A stretch of 64,000 nucleotides of DNA from Hofstenia miamia (Eukaryota > Xenacoelomorpha > Acoela), in assembly GCA_004352715.1 (NCBI GenBank), contig SCFE01000027.1:1329639-1393638 (forward strand), read 5' to 3'. A program made the translations under genes and the position numbers. This document shows positions 33,827 to 45,786 of the stretch, piece after piece (the first letter of the stretch is position 1; each line of letters begins with the position of its first letter). Below the pieces are notes generated by a model, which saw only the letters and a program-made list of their open reading frames with translations, was not told the origin of the DNA and did no database searches.

Positions 33827-33832
33827 TCATTT
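33820..33832 (-). promoter_or_regulatory. Candidate stop-codon readthrough site UGA-CUAG
   Basis: The junction reads AAA-TGA-CTA-GCG on the minus strand, with the TGA at 33829-33827. UGA followed by CUAG is the best-known strong eukaryotic readthrough context. ORF1 and ORF2 share one frame around it. The ATG overlapping the stop (AATGA) opens another frame and cannot make ORF2. Confidence 0.65.
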
Positions 33833-34621
33833 TGAGCTGACCAGGGTATCATTTTGGTACAATTTACGATTTCTGATTTTAAGCGTGGCACGATCCACTC
33901 CCGATTGAATCAGTTCATACCGTTTCTTCAGTGCTTGTTTCTCCTCTTGGAGCTCACACGCAGTGAGATCATTCGAGATGAATACACCATTCTTCTTAAA
34001 CAGTTTTGATTGAATTGCTTTCGACAACACCATTCGGGTATCCCATTCGGAGTTGAATTCAACAATAATTGTTCTCGGTATCTGATTTTCCTTTTTGAAT
34101 TGTCCGATGCGGTACAAGTTTTTAGGCTCGCACGCCAATCCCAGTGATGATATAATATTATTTACTGTGGATTTCTCCTCAGATTGTCTCTCATGTAGAA
34201 CAGTCTTAGAAGACTCAGCAATTCCGCGGAAACGTAGTCGCTGGCGAACAGTTTGATCTTTCGGGTTGATTTTTCCGACTTTTGCATTGGATATCTTGAG
34301 TTCATTGATTTGCTTGGAATTTTCTTGTAGAGTTTGTTTCATTTCTTGAATTTCGGTTAGTATCGAGTTGTCAGTTTGTTTTGCCTCAAGGATAATGTTG
34401 GTTTTCGGTAGGCAAGTTGGACAAAACCATTTACACGCAGAAATTTTGGAAATAACGTCTACTTCTGATTGTTGTAGGTGGACGCAGGGTGCATGATACC
34501 AGACTTCGCAACCATCACAGCAGATTGCATTTCCCTTTTCCGTCGTTTTGTGGCATTGCGGACAGTCATATTCTGATTTGGCGCTTTTCGTTCGTCCTCG
34601 AGATCGTGTTGGGTTGGTCAT
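33827..34621 (-). CDS. CR1 ORF1: PHD-finger protein
   Basis: 264 residues. The N-terminal basic tail is followed by a PHD finger: CPQC, CCDGC, WYHAPC, WFCPTC in C4HC3 order (about residues 20-70). Then come a coiled-coil-like segment (ILTEIQEMKQTLQENSKQIN), a nucleic-acid-binding region with QRLRFRGIAES and YRIGQFKK (RRM/ORF1p-like), and a basic C-terminus. Such ORF1 proteins coat LINE RNA; the PHD finger may read histone tails. It starts at ATG 34621 and ends at a UGA in frame with ORF2. Confidence 0.85.
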   Translation of the reverse strand: MTNPTRSRGRTKSAKSEYDCPQCHKTTEKGNAICCDGCEVWYHAPCVHLQQSEVDVISKISACKWFCPTCLPKTNIILEAKQTDNSILTEIQEMKQTLQENSKQINELKISNAKVGKINPKDQTVRQRLRFRGIAESSKTVLHERQSEEKSTVNNIISSLGLACEPKNLYRIGQFKKENQIPRTIIVEFNSEWDTRMVLSKAIQSKLFKKNGVFISNDLTACELQEEKQALKKRYELIQSGVDRATLKIRNRKLYQNDTLVSSK

Positions 34622-34800
34622 AACTAAAACTAATTAAACTGTATAATAATTGGATCAATTTAAGTTGAGAAGAAAACGATTTTACACGGAGAAGTTACTG
34701 CTAGATTTAGTGTTGAGCCAGGACGCGGTTTTAGCACAAATTGTGATTGAATTGCTTCAATATTTGCAAAAAATATTAAGCAATTATTACGGCCATTTAC

Positions 34801-36289
34801 TATATCTAGCCTAAGATATGTTTAAATCTTTTCTATATATATATATTTTTTTATATATATATATATTTGTACTGGATTTGTAGAGATAGTGTCTAAGATT
34901 GTCTAAGCATAAAATATTTTTAAGTAGTTCTTTAACTTTTTAGTTTGGAACCGTAGCTTATATTAATCAAGACAGATGATTTTCAATTTTTATCCTTATT
35001 GAACAACTTTAAATCATTGTTATCGAGTATGTTGCTGCTGGGTTTGGGTGTATGTCGACAGGTTTTGCTAATTTTACTTTATCATATCAACTTTAATAAA
35101 AGCAATATCATTAATTCATAACGTTTTTTTCATTAACTGAACACTTATTCATTATAAACACTTCAATCTAACAGCAGAAAATTGAGAATTGATAAGGATT
35201 ATGGAATTTCACATACTAGTTAATTGCAAAATGCCTCGTGTTTTGATCGTAGACATTAGCTTCTATATTTTCTAAGAGTACATGGGAAAAGGCAAAGCGA
35301 AATTATGTCTACAGAATGCAATATGTTTTGTCAATTCTATTAAAAGAAGAGTCACTGTCTTCTAAAATATAAGGATAAGGCTCCGAACTAAATCCAGAAT
35401 GTGTCAAGAGAATGTGAATTTATTCATTAAGCTACTGTGTTCACATTGATGTCGATGTGATGTTAATCACCGATTTCACGTTAAGCAGCAGATTCGCTTG
35501 ACAATTTTTAATTTAGTTGTCTGCTTTATATTTTAGAGGACATTGAGATGGGCTACTATTAATAGTTGTCCATTGTGTCTTATGATCAGTCTGAAATCGC
35601 AAATTTTAAGGTATAACATGATTCGCGAATCAAATCGAGCTTATGCTACTTTGTCTTGCTGACAGAAATCCGAACAAATTGATATTTACACACGTTTCTT
35701 GAATCTAGTGTTCTTAACGTGTAATCAGAAAGCCACTATGTACACTTAATCCCAATGTCTAGATAACGTTTTATCTACCGTACAAATCAAAATATGATAT
35801 TAGATATACATGATTCTCTGATCAACTTACACTACCCTCATTTTTTAACAGGAGATTGTAAATGTTACAACCCGATCTATGTTTACTCAATTATCTTTTC
35901 TTGTGCATCCTTAACATGATGTTATTGATTGTGTTTAAAACTGAGTTTTCTAAACAACAATTGCCTTTTCATTGACTTGTTGTATTATTTTTCTTGTCCC
36001 ATAAAACATTATTTTTAAATTCCCATTATATCTTCATGCACAGTAGCTATTTTCATTAAAATTTGTTAAATGATGACACAACGGTTGTGTTGAAAATAGA
36101 AGCTTACCATATTTCGGTTGTAGTCAAAACTGGTTAAACTACAAGGACTCCTAGTGTTTCAAAATTTTCAAATAAGTATGCATTATCATTTCTTAAGATT
36201 TTTGTACTCTGTTGAAGATTGGAATATTTCCGTTCAGAAAATCCCTGATAGAGGTTTCAATATATGGTAACTTCCAATAGATTTTTTCC
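34801..36289. other. Intergenic stretch, nothing recognised
   Basis: AT-rich with a short TA/T tract at about 34837-34867. No gene or RNA signal. Confidence 0.5.
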
Positions 36290-37790
36290 TTCTTGGTAAA
36301 GGATGTTCTCCGCAGAAGCGCACCCAGAGGGGGGGACTGGGTGAATGTTCCCCCCCCCTCAACAGAGCAGAGATGCTTCCATTCCTCATGAGATATTTGC
36401 CTATAACCAGTGGCGTACGCAAGTTGTGGAATGTCCTTCAGTGAGTTTTTCAAAATTGCCTTTAACTGGTTAAACAAAAAATTTTCGTTAAAAAATATTA
36501 AGAAAGTCCAAATTTAGGTGGTAAAATGCATTTCTTAGTGTCGAATTCATCAATATTTCCAAAGAATTTTAGGGGCTTGCCCCGCTTTCTGTTACTTACG
36601 GCGGAGATATTCCACCGTTGGAAAACCCTGCGTACGCCCCTACCTATAACAATTATACAACATATGTAAATAACTATTGGTTCTACTTTGACTGCAATGT
36701 AGACAATATTTAATTGATATTGCAATAATTGCAAATTAATTAACCTATTGAATATTTTAAAAAATCTATTGCCAAATATTCAATATTCACTTAAATCTTG
36801 CTGAAATATATAATCAATTCCCGATTCCAGAAGCATTATCATCTTGTCTAGTAAATTTATATGGCATTGGCTGTGGAATGTACTGGATAATTTGATGACC
36901 CAAAAATATGTAATGCTTCCACAACCCAATTCACCATTTTATGCATATTGAAGGCTTAACATTAACCTTATTTCGCACCATTGTGATATTCTGTCGGACA
37001 CCTCACCTTATCATGCCAAACCTAAAGAAATTAAACTATGATCACCGCATTTATATATAGTATGTATGGCAGAACCGAATTTGCCATTAGCAATTATGAT
37101 TAGTGGCAATATTTAACTTTTGATTTTGTAGAACAATTTCTTCTTACTGCTAACAGATGTATGAACCACAAGTAACCCTTTTTGTTATCTCACAATTATG
37201 ATTTTTCTTTGAAAAATTTTTTATGTGTTATATATTGATTTTTATTAATACCAAACTAGTTAACTTACTATGATTTTTGATATAATATTTTTATTCTAAT
37301 TATTGCCAAAAGTTGGAAATAATCTATTGTTTAAAACGCAAAAATTGATTAATTTACTAAACAAGAAACATCTATTTGTAGGGTTCCAATTAAAAATTGC
37401 CTACTCCTGCGTGTCTGTAATTTATGACGAGGGGCATTATAATGCGCTACTTAAGTGAAGCTAAGAATGAGAAATATAGCCATTTGAATGAAATTTTTAT
37501 GAAGTTATAGCTTACTGGGGTGAAAATGATTTGAACACGCTTGGTGTATACATTAATTTGTAGTGAAATATTGTGAATTATATAGCAATGCTAATAATAA
37601 TTCAAATTATGGCAAAACAAAACTAAATGTACTTTGTGTCAGCTTAATACGAAATGAACCCAATCCTATGCATTCTTCTGTTATCAGAAGTCAGAGATAG
37701 ACCTGTGCTGGTCAGGGGTTGGACTAAGCATTTGGAAAAGACAGGCTGAAATTGAACAAATAGATTACAGTTTTAGTGAGTGATGAAGTG
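36290..37790 (+). repeat. Dispersed repeat family C, copy 2
   Basis: Plus-strand copy matching 10965-12130 in reverse. It begins near the C-rich run (gttccccccccctcaacag) and includes MITE family D at the homologous site. It continues into mariner transposase remains at 37776 and beyond, so the family may be a mariner-carrying element or a composite. Confidence 0.75.
36408..36642 (+). mobile_element. hAT MITE family D, copy 2
   Basis: The 235-bp element has ends CAGTGGCGTACGCA and, on the complement of the right end, TAGGGGCGTACGCA. A perfect 8-bp target duplication, cctataac, lies at 36400-36407 and 36643-36650. Confidence 0.9.
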
Positions 37791-39207
37791 AAGTATATTG
37801 AGAAAAAGAAATTTGAAGCTAAAATTTTAATCTGGATTGCAATCAGTGCAAGAGGGATTTCGAGAGCTTTTTTTGTACTTCTGGTACAGCAATTAATAAG
37901 GAAATTTACATTAAAGAATGTGTTGAAAGAAGACTTTTACCATTTCTTCAGGATAAACATAGTGACAACAATTACTTGTTTTGGCCTTATCTAGCGTCTT
38001 CGCATTATGACAAAAAGACGTTGGAAAAATTTGAAGAATTAAAAATCAATGTTATCTCTAAAGAAAAAAATCCTCCNACTGGATAATTTGATGACCCAAA
38101 AATATGTAATGCTTCCACAACCCAATTCACATTTCGCACCATTGTGATATTCTGTCGGAAATTAAACTATGATCACCGCATTTATATATAGTATGTATGG
38201 CAGAAACAAATTTGTCATTAGCAATTATGATTAGTGGCAATATTTAACTTTTGATTTTGTAGAACAATTTCTTCTTACTGCTAACAGATGTATGAACCAC
38301 AAGTAACCCTTTTTGTTATCTCACAATTATGATTTTTCTTTGAAAAATTTTTTATGTGTTATATATTGATTTTTATTAATACCAAACTAGTTAACTTACT
38401 ATGATTTTTGATATAATATTTTTATTCTAATTATTGCCAAAAGTTGGAAATAATCTATTGTTTAAAACGCAAAAATTGATTAATTTACTAAACAAGAAAC
38501 ATCTATTTGTAGGGTTCCAATTAAAAATTGCCTACTCCTGCGTGTCTGTAATTTATGACGAGGGGCATTATAATGCGCTACTTAAGTGAAGCTAAGAATG
38601 AGAAATATAGCCATTTGAATGAAATTTTTATGAAGTTATAGCTTACTGGGGTGAAAATGATTTGAACACGCTTGGTGTATACATTAATTTGTAGTGAAAT
38701 ATTGTGAATTATATAGCAATGCTAATAATAATTCAAATTATGGCAAAACAAAACTAAATGTACTTTGTGTCAGCTTAATACGAAATGAACCCAATCCTAT
38801 GCATTCTTCTGTTATCAGAAGTCAGAGATAGACCTGTGCTGGTCAGGGGTTGGACTAAGCATTTGGAAAAGACAGGCTGAAATTGAACAAATAGATTACA
38901 GTTTTAGTGAGTGATGAAGTGAAGTATATTGAGAAAAAGAAATTTGAAGCTAAAATTTTAATCTGGATTGCAATCAGTGCAAGAGGGATTTCGAGAGCTT
39001 TTTTTGTACTTCTGGTACAGCAATTAATAAGGAAATTTACATTAAAGAATGTGTTGAAAGAAGACTTTTACCATTTCTTCAGGATAAACATAGTGACAAC
39101 AATTACTTGTTTTGGCCTTATCTAGCGTCTTCGCATTATGACAAAAAGACGTTGGAAAAATTTGAAGAATTAAAAATCAATGTTATCTCTAAAGAAAAAA
39201 ATCCTCC
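36886..39207 (+). repeat. ~1.15-kb duplication joined at a single N
   Basis: 36886-38075 and 38077-39207 carry the same sequence, abutting at the lone n at 38076. After the first 150 bases they appear identical, including both mariner frames. Within the first 150 bases the second copy lacks two blocks of roughly 35 and 30 bases and has several substitutions. Either an unmerged pair of haplotypes or a true tandem duplication. Confidence 0.9.
37776..38075 (+). pseudogene. Mariner-family transposase fragment, copy 1
   Basis: Catalytic-domain remains: KKKFEAKILIWIAISARGIS, then after a frameshift SGTAINKEIYIKECVERR and DNNYLFWPYLASSHYDKK. It stops at the N at 38076. See copy 2 for the rest. Confidence 0.8.
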
Positions 39208-39430
39208 TTTGTGTTCCCCAACTTCGTCCAATCGAAGACTTTTTCGGTATTTTAATGCAGCAGGTATATTCTCATGGATAGAGGGCATCGAATGCCGAAC
39301 AACTTAAGCGGAGAGTTAAATATTGTCTGTCTCAAATAGATATATCTGTTGTACAGGTTATGATGGATAAAATTCGATTAAATTTTGGTAGAGCTAGACG
39401 CAAAGAAGCATCATCAGCATTTCATTGAAT
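38907..39430 (+). pseudogene. Mariner-family transposase fragment, copy 2
   Basis: Same sequence as copy 1, but it continues: after FWPYLASSHYDKK come a further frameshift, LRPIEDFFGIL (the third catalytic acidic residue in the PIEDFF box), a stop after QQVYSHG, and a C-terminal RRVKYCLSQIDIS helix. In mariner proteins the second catalytic Asp sits in WPDLASxHY; here it is Tyr, so the enzyme is dead in sequence as well as in frame. The N-terminal DNA-binding half is missing. Confidence 0.85.
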
Positions 39431-39857
39431 TTTATTTTTATATTTAGTTACTTCATTTAAATACAAAATTATGGAGAGTTTGGTTATATTTTACAATGTT
39501 TTACATATAATTGTTTTTTTGTTTTTCTTCCATCGTAAACATAATTTCTTTATAACAATTTTTTTAAATTGCCACAAACCGCATACTTTTATACGAAGAG
39601 GTGGTATACAGATTATCCACATATCTAATGTACGTATGAATTCGTCATTTTTAAGTGGTGACTCAATTATATTTATTCCAAAATCAACCATTAAACTATT
39701 CAAACATTTATTTCATTTCACATGTTTGAATATTTCTTTTCTATTTAACTAGAAAATATTTCAAGAAATTGAGGATAAACAATGGATTCATCACGTGATT
39801 CTACAATTATATATTTTGCTCTAGCGATGCTTCTTGAAATCGAACATTTTTAACTTG

Positions 39858-39893
<36 letters not shown>

Positions 39894-40529
39894 TACATCA
39901 AAGCGAAGAACCCCAGCAATGCATATTGAATAGTTAATGATCATTCGTAGACAAGTGTACTTGAACAAATTTTTGTAAACATTTGATCAAGTGTTGCAGA
40001 AAACGACATCGAACCAGCCATTAAAACTGTTGTTTCTAATGAAATCGAGCTTAATACGCCTAAATTATGATTAGAAGCTTGAGTTATATTTAGCGCCAGT
40101 CACCAATTATTATGAAGAAAGTAGTATGCTAGCAAACCCATATGTTTTATGTCTAGATATTGTAAATAGTGCATACACAAAAACTGTTAAATATATCTGA
40201 GTAAAAAATTTCTGGAATTAAGTTGGGGCTAGAAGACAGTATGTGGCCTTCACATTCCAATGGCTTTTATACAAATTGATGGAAGTTGCGAACGTTTAAT
40301 ATCAAACCTCTTGTTTTTTTTTTGAAGATTATTGGCTTTTATGAGTCTCAGCAACATTTTTAATCCGATCGTCGGAAGATGAGTAAATCGCAATTTCAAT
40401 TTCTAGTTATCCATTATTTCTGGTATACAAATCTTTAATTTTACATACGATATATTTCTGAAAAATTCTTCAATCTCTTTCTTTAACACAATATAAAGTG
40501 TGATATACACACAGATAATAGATTAAATT
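39431..40529. other. Intergenic stretch with TA microsatellite
   Basis: Contains a 32-base TA tract at 39861-39892. Overlapping short frames at 39471-39752 lie on opposite strands and look like chance. Confidence 0.5.
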
Positions 40530-41054
40530 TTCGTAATGGCGTTTAAGTTGAACAACCCCGGTTTTTGAAGCCAGTGTTTTTATTTTCGATGCCAAAACTG
40601 ACTGCTTTCAATGCAGTGGTAATTTGATTTCTTGTGTTAAACAAGCTGCTAAAAATTGTTCCTTTCTTTGCAAAACATATTTTCCGACACATCGAAGGTT
40701 GAATGATTTCACTGGTGCAAAAATTTTTAATTGCTTTCTATATGTTTTTTGTTTGTTTCGGTGGACTACTTCCGGCAAATATAGCAGATGCCGTACACGT
40801 TATTATAAATGACATTTTGATATCTAAAACCACTTCAGCGGGTTCACTTTTAGATTTCTCCGTCAAAGGTATTTTTAATTGATGATATTCAGGTTCTGTA
40901 TCGTTTTCACTGCTTAAATCATAAAAATGTCTAATACTTGTTCCAAATTTTGCGACAATTTCTTTGTTTCCTTCGACAAATACATAGAAAATTCCAACTG
41001 CTTCGCCACTAATATTTCCGGTAGGTGGTATTCCTGAAAATAGTTTTGGCCTTT
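40530..41054 (-). pseudogene. Unrecognised coding-like segment
   Basis: The minus strand has an open frame from an acceptor-like site at 41055 (ttatcgatag) for about 110 codons. It includes FSGIPPTGNISGEAVGIF, VAKFGTSIRHFYDLSS and EYHQLKIPLTEKSKSEP, then one TAG near 40740, after which the same frame stays open for some 70 more codons. Composition is less AT-biased and more protein-like than the flanks. A 50-base intron (GTGTAC donor, ACATATAG acceptor) could remove the stop but shifts to another frame. I cannot name the protein. It may be exons of a real gene or a decayed one; no upstream exon was identified. Confidence 0.4.
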
Positions 41055-41619
41055 CTATCGATAACAGAAAATAATTTTATCACGAATCTTAAAAAATCAA
41101 GGTGTTTCTCAGATAATTATGTAGTAATCGAGACATTTTACGAATGACTAACTCGTAAGCTGCTACCGGAATGCTTCGCTTTTTTTGTAGCTGTAATTTC
41201 AAAATATGCAGATGATGTCTGTATTTCCTTGTTCTACTAAAAAATAAATCAAAGGCATTCCAATGACCACTTTGGTGATGAACAATTATATTAAATTAAA
41301 TATTGTTTAAAAACAAAGTCACTCTCTTGCATGAGCGCTAAGATTATGCAATATTACTCTTTCTTAAAACACCTACTATCAACGGAAAATTTAAACAAAT
41401 GTCTAAAGGGGCTGCCATATAGTAAGTTTTTTTACACTAATCCAACCCTTAGGTTGACTTTTTGTGATTTGGTTTATGTTATTAAACATAAATCGTTCTA
41501 TTTGAAAATGACTATCGTTCTTTTGCACGAGTAATCGTATTTTATAAGAAAATCAGATTTTTGAATACAATTAGCATTGCACGTCTATTCATAAAAAATA
41601 CATGATGCAAATTGTCGCA

Positions 41620-41653
<34 letters not shown>

Positions 41654-42093
41654 TTTTTATATTAAAATTCTATTTTAATTTGTAAATATTTTGAAAAAAT
41701 ACGAATTTTTTATAAAATTAAAGGAACTAATTCTGACTAAGATATTGTAGCATCAAAGAAAGGTGAATTAATAGTTTAATTAATGTGTGTGTCTTCTTAA
41801 TTGCACTTATTTTTTTATTTGACAACAAGTGCCCTTGAACTTCGCTAATTTCTGTTTTTATGTTAATATAAATGTTAATCAGAAGATGAAAGTGAAATTT
41901 TAATTTCTTACGAAAACGAAAATGTCAAAAGTTGTAAATTCATTGTAACTTTTGTGAGGTTTCCTTATTGCTTGAGAAAATTGGCCTAAATTTTAAGTCG
42001 ATGTTCTCATACAATTTGGCCCTAGGAGGTATTTGTTAGGAAGAACATAGAACAATTTAAATGATATCAATGATTTTTGATAAACTTTTACAA
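41055..42093. other. Intergenic stretch with TA microsatellite
   Basis: A 28-base TA tract at 41623-41650; otherwise nothing recognised. Confidence 0.5.
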
Positions 42094-42101
42094 AAGTTAG
42101 C

Positions 42102-42401
42102 TAGAGTGTGACATCGGGTACCCGATTAAACCCTACCCAATTTCGGGCTTTGGGTCGGAGTCGGGTTCGGATACAAAGCTTAGATAGATTGATAAAAAGT
42201 ATACGAATGTTATCCAAAATCTAAGACGTCAAGTAATACCAATCATTGGTATTAAGTTAATGGCTATATTTACCATGTCAGAAAATGGTTCAAGACGTAA
42301 GTATTGCTTATCAAATTCTACATTTCGGATCAGTGCGGATTCATGTAGTAAGTTTTCGGGTCGGGTTCGGGTTCATGCTAAGATCACATTGCGACTTTCT
42401 A
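42102..42401. mobile_element. hAT-like element with TCGGGT keyword
   Basis: The 300-bp element has ends TAGA and TCTA and weak inverted similarity further in (TAGAGTGTGACATC against TAGAAAGTCGCAATGTGATC). An 8-bp target duplication with one mismatch flanks it (aagttagc at 42094-42101, aagttaac at 42402-42409). The word TCGGGTTCGGG and variants recur at both ends on the plus strand. Non-coding. Confidence 0.7.
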
Positions 42402-42409
42402 AAGTTAAC

Positions 42410-44329
42410 TAGTTGAATTTAAATTTTTTTGAAAATCGTTGCCGCCTAATGTCCGAAATAAGTAATATAATAAAAAGCAGTATTGCTCATAATAAATATT
42501 TATCATAAACTATAATGTCCCTTATATAGGATGACACGTTTTCCATATTTTCAAGCAATTTTCTGCAAGCTCGAATTCAATTTTGACAACTTGTACTAAA
42601 GTGTATTAGTGTGTCGGAATTACAAAATTGTTTTAAAAATTTCCCTTAAAAATTCTAATTTTTTTAAAATGATTTAAATTCTCACATTTAGTCTTAACCT
42701 GTTTCTTTTTACGTAGATAAACCACCCAAGCCCATTGAATTGTCTCATGCACTATTTTGTGGATTTTGGAATGCTGAATTAGTTCGAGAGTCATATACGT
42801 TTAAAAAATTTTCAGAAACTATAAAATTTTAAAACATTTATTGGCAATTTAAATTTAATGCAGATTCATTTCAAAAATTTAATATTTTTCATTAAAGCTA
42901 GTTTTCTATCATCTATTTATCTTTCCCTAATGACATCTTTTGGTTCAGCAATAATTCACAATTCCCCAAAAATGTTAATTGAACTCAGTTCTTGTGAAGG
43001 TGCTAAGATACTGCTTAAAACTTAAAAAAATGTGAAAACGGAAGCTGTTGAAAATAGTTTGGCACAAATATCTCAAGAATGCTTCATCACATATTGTTTG
43101 CATATTTATTGATAATTTTTCCGAGCAACTGCTTTCAGAGTAAACATGTATTTATGGTATTGCATAAAGGATTTATGTCCAAAAACTTCAAAATTTGCCT
43201 GTTAATGATTATGCAATTGTGAAATGATTCTAATAGCCCAATAGACAAATTAGATACCTCCTCACAGATTTAACTCATTTTTTAATCGGAGAATATTTTG
43301 CTTCAAACACATTTTTAGTACTTGATTTATTTTGTCTTACCCTGAGGATATTTGATGAAAGAATCGCGGATTATTATAATTAATTTATTTTTGAATTATT
43401 ATAATTAGATTCATAAGATTATAAGTGATTTCTTCATAATCAAATCTTTATGCAGTAATGGTATTTTTGGTGTTTTGCGCATTTTTTAGATTAGGCAACT
43501 TGTTCAAATCGCGGGAATTGTAAAATTTAATAGAGATTTTTCATACATTTATTAAGAGGGGTATATAAGTTAAGCGGGAACTTGATTTTTCGCCTCGTTT
43601 GCACAAAGCGCCTGCATTAATTTTGAGACAACATTCCGACGCTACTATATGTTAATTTTTTATCAACGAATAAGTTCCACCCTATGCCTCTGTGAACTAC
43701 CCCACCATAAATGTTCATTGTATGTAAAATATTTCAAAATAAAAAATTGCCAATTCTGCGTGAAATTTGTCTATTCACATATTTTTGCATGCATTTCCTC
43801 ATAAATTTACGAGAAGTTGTAATTCAAAAATATTTTTAATCTTGGCATACAAAAGTTGAGCATAATTAGAAAAGAGTAGATAATAAGACTAACTCTTTGT
43901 CATTCTTCTTTGCATATATAACTAAGGAAAAACATGCAGCGCTGAGAGGAAGTAGAAATTTTTTAATGCTTTACGCGTTAATATACGTTAATTTACATGT
44001 AACTGTAAATTCAACAAAACAAATAAACTATTTTATAGATAAGATCATACAGGTATGTTTGCACTTGTTTGACAGTCGGATATTATATCAAGAATCAGTT
44101 AATTGTAACTCATATTTTCATTTTAAATTTGTATAAATCAGTTGTTTAACGCTTATCCAATAAATATATTGTTTGCTCTAAAATTTTACATTGTATTTCT
44201 ATATAAGCATATAATTTCAATAATGCAAGCTGTCAGACAATTTGTCCACATACGTAAATTATGAACCAAATTTATTGACTCAGAAGGATATACAGTTGTC
44301 AATTTCATGAGGGGAGATTATTTCTTTGG
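42410..44329. other. Intergenic stretch, nothing recognised
   Basis: AT-rich; a palindromic attataattaattt-like patch near 43375-43410. No supported gene. Confidence 0.5.
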
Positions 44330-44729
44330 CAGTGTCTTTAAGTAGTGACATCATTCATTGTTCAAATACTGATCCTTACGGGAAAGAGTCTTTCACATGA
44401 GGCGGATGTTGCAAAAGTGGCAAGTTTTAAGAGGTAAGGCAATAATTTCACGTGTTTCTCCATCATTGCAAAGAACTCTCTGATATTCTAGTTTTTCATT
44501 CGAATGTGCTGTTCCAACTCATCCACCAATCAGCCTGGACATTTACGTCGTCTCTTATATGTTCTTCTGGAAAATACTTCTTCTTTGTAAGTGTTATTGT
44601 TAGATCGTTTGACGTGTTCCCGACTTTGCCTAAATTTGTTCTCACTGCCGCCAGTTCTTCGCTGATAGTACGGAGAATGCATGGTTTCACGTCATTGCTA
44701 GACGTCTGAAACGTTAACGACCAATTCAA
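44330..44729 (-). pseudogene. Possible hAT transposase fragment
   Basis: A minus-strand frame (44729-44496) of higher G+C is followed, in another frame, by LLPYLLKLATFATSASCERLF, which fits the hAT C-terminal pattern LAxxxxxxPATSAxSERxFS. Stops intervene, and the rest of the domain is not found. A weak call. Confidence 0.35.
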
Positions 44730-45786
44730 TACAAGAAGAAATGTGTAAACTTTTTTGAATGGTGTATGTTTAAAAGGTTTAAAAATTGGTTTTTGAAAGT
44801 GAAGACAATGTCTTATTTTTCATCATATCAAATGTATATATGCTAATCCAATATATTTGCTTAGAAAATTTTTGATTATCTGGAATGGGTTAAATATTTA
44901 GCAAGAATGCTTTCAAACCTAATATCATTAAATGTCTCTATATTTTGTAAATTTCCGAATAGACAGCGATTTGCATAACGTAGTGAATTATAGACATTCT
45001 TTGCACATGTTATACTAATTAAAGACGTTTTGTTCATATGTGGATTTACCACCTTATTTAGCTCAATAAAGGGCTAGTATAGTAATGAGATTCTGATATA
45101 GTTTGCAGTCTGTGTCTGAATAAGAACTCGATATTCTTGATTAAGATTGCTCTGTGTGCTACCATGCTTAATTTGTACTACTGATCCATGCTTCTATGAA
45201 GTTTAAATCAAACCTTTTCACGTGAATTCAATAATTTAGCTTAGAATTCAATTGTATTTTGATGAAATTTATATTTCTAAAAATAGATTTTCTAAGATTA
45301 CACAAATATAATTAGTCTGAATTTTGAAGCTTTCGGGCTTGCGCAATTTGAGAAAAGGCTTGTCGATTCTCTGTATTATAAGATTTGTACTAGGCGCAGC
45401 TTATGGATATATATGTACATGTATATCATATCCTTATCGAAAATGCTTTAATAGAAAATAGCTGGTGCTCCAGTTATGATATTGATTAAAAATTTATAAT
45501 GGTAATGATTTTATCTTTATTACTTACGCAAAATTGACAGAAACACCCTACCTGCAACACACCTGAGGTTAAGGAACTATTAAATAAGAAACCCAAAGTT
45601 CTTTAGAGTCAGGATAAACAAGATCAAGATATAATCATCTTTGAATGATTCCAAATTGCATAAAGATTAGGCTGAAGTATTCCGAATAGATTGTGCTATG
45701 AGTTCTGTTCTAAGTTGTTTGAATGAATTAAGGAGAAGTGTGTGTATGTCTGTATGAATGTATATATATATATATATATATATATA
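44730..45786. other. Intergenic stretch, nothing recognised
   Basis: AT-rich; ends in a TA microsatellite at about 45763-45787. Confidence 0.5.

Larger units (their letters stand above)
31196..34800 (-). mobile_element. Near-intact CR1-type LINE
   Basis: On the minus strand: a 5' leader of roughly 150-200 bases, ORF1 with a PHD finger, ORF2 with endonuclease and reverse transcriptase, a short 3' UTR, and a terminal (TTTC)n tail (plus-strand gaaa repeats at 31196-31212). ORF1 with PHD, EN-RT without RNase H, and a microsatellite tail fit the CR1/L2 group. Both frames are open over their full length, so the copy is young. The exact 5' end is uncertain and no target duplication was identified. 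Confidence 0.85.

Noticed and set aside
31668-33908. Plus-strand frames opposite the LINE ORFs
   Set aside because: Shadows of ORF1 and ORF2.
39471-39752. 93-codon plus-strand frame rich in Phe and His
   Set aside because: Composition of random AT-rich DNA; overlaps a frame of equal quality on the other strand.
40980-41054. Resemblance of KLFSGIPPTGN to the start of tryptophanyl-tRNA synthetase
   Set aside because: The following HxGN signature is missing and the rest does not fit the enzyme.
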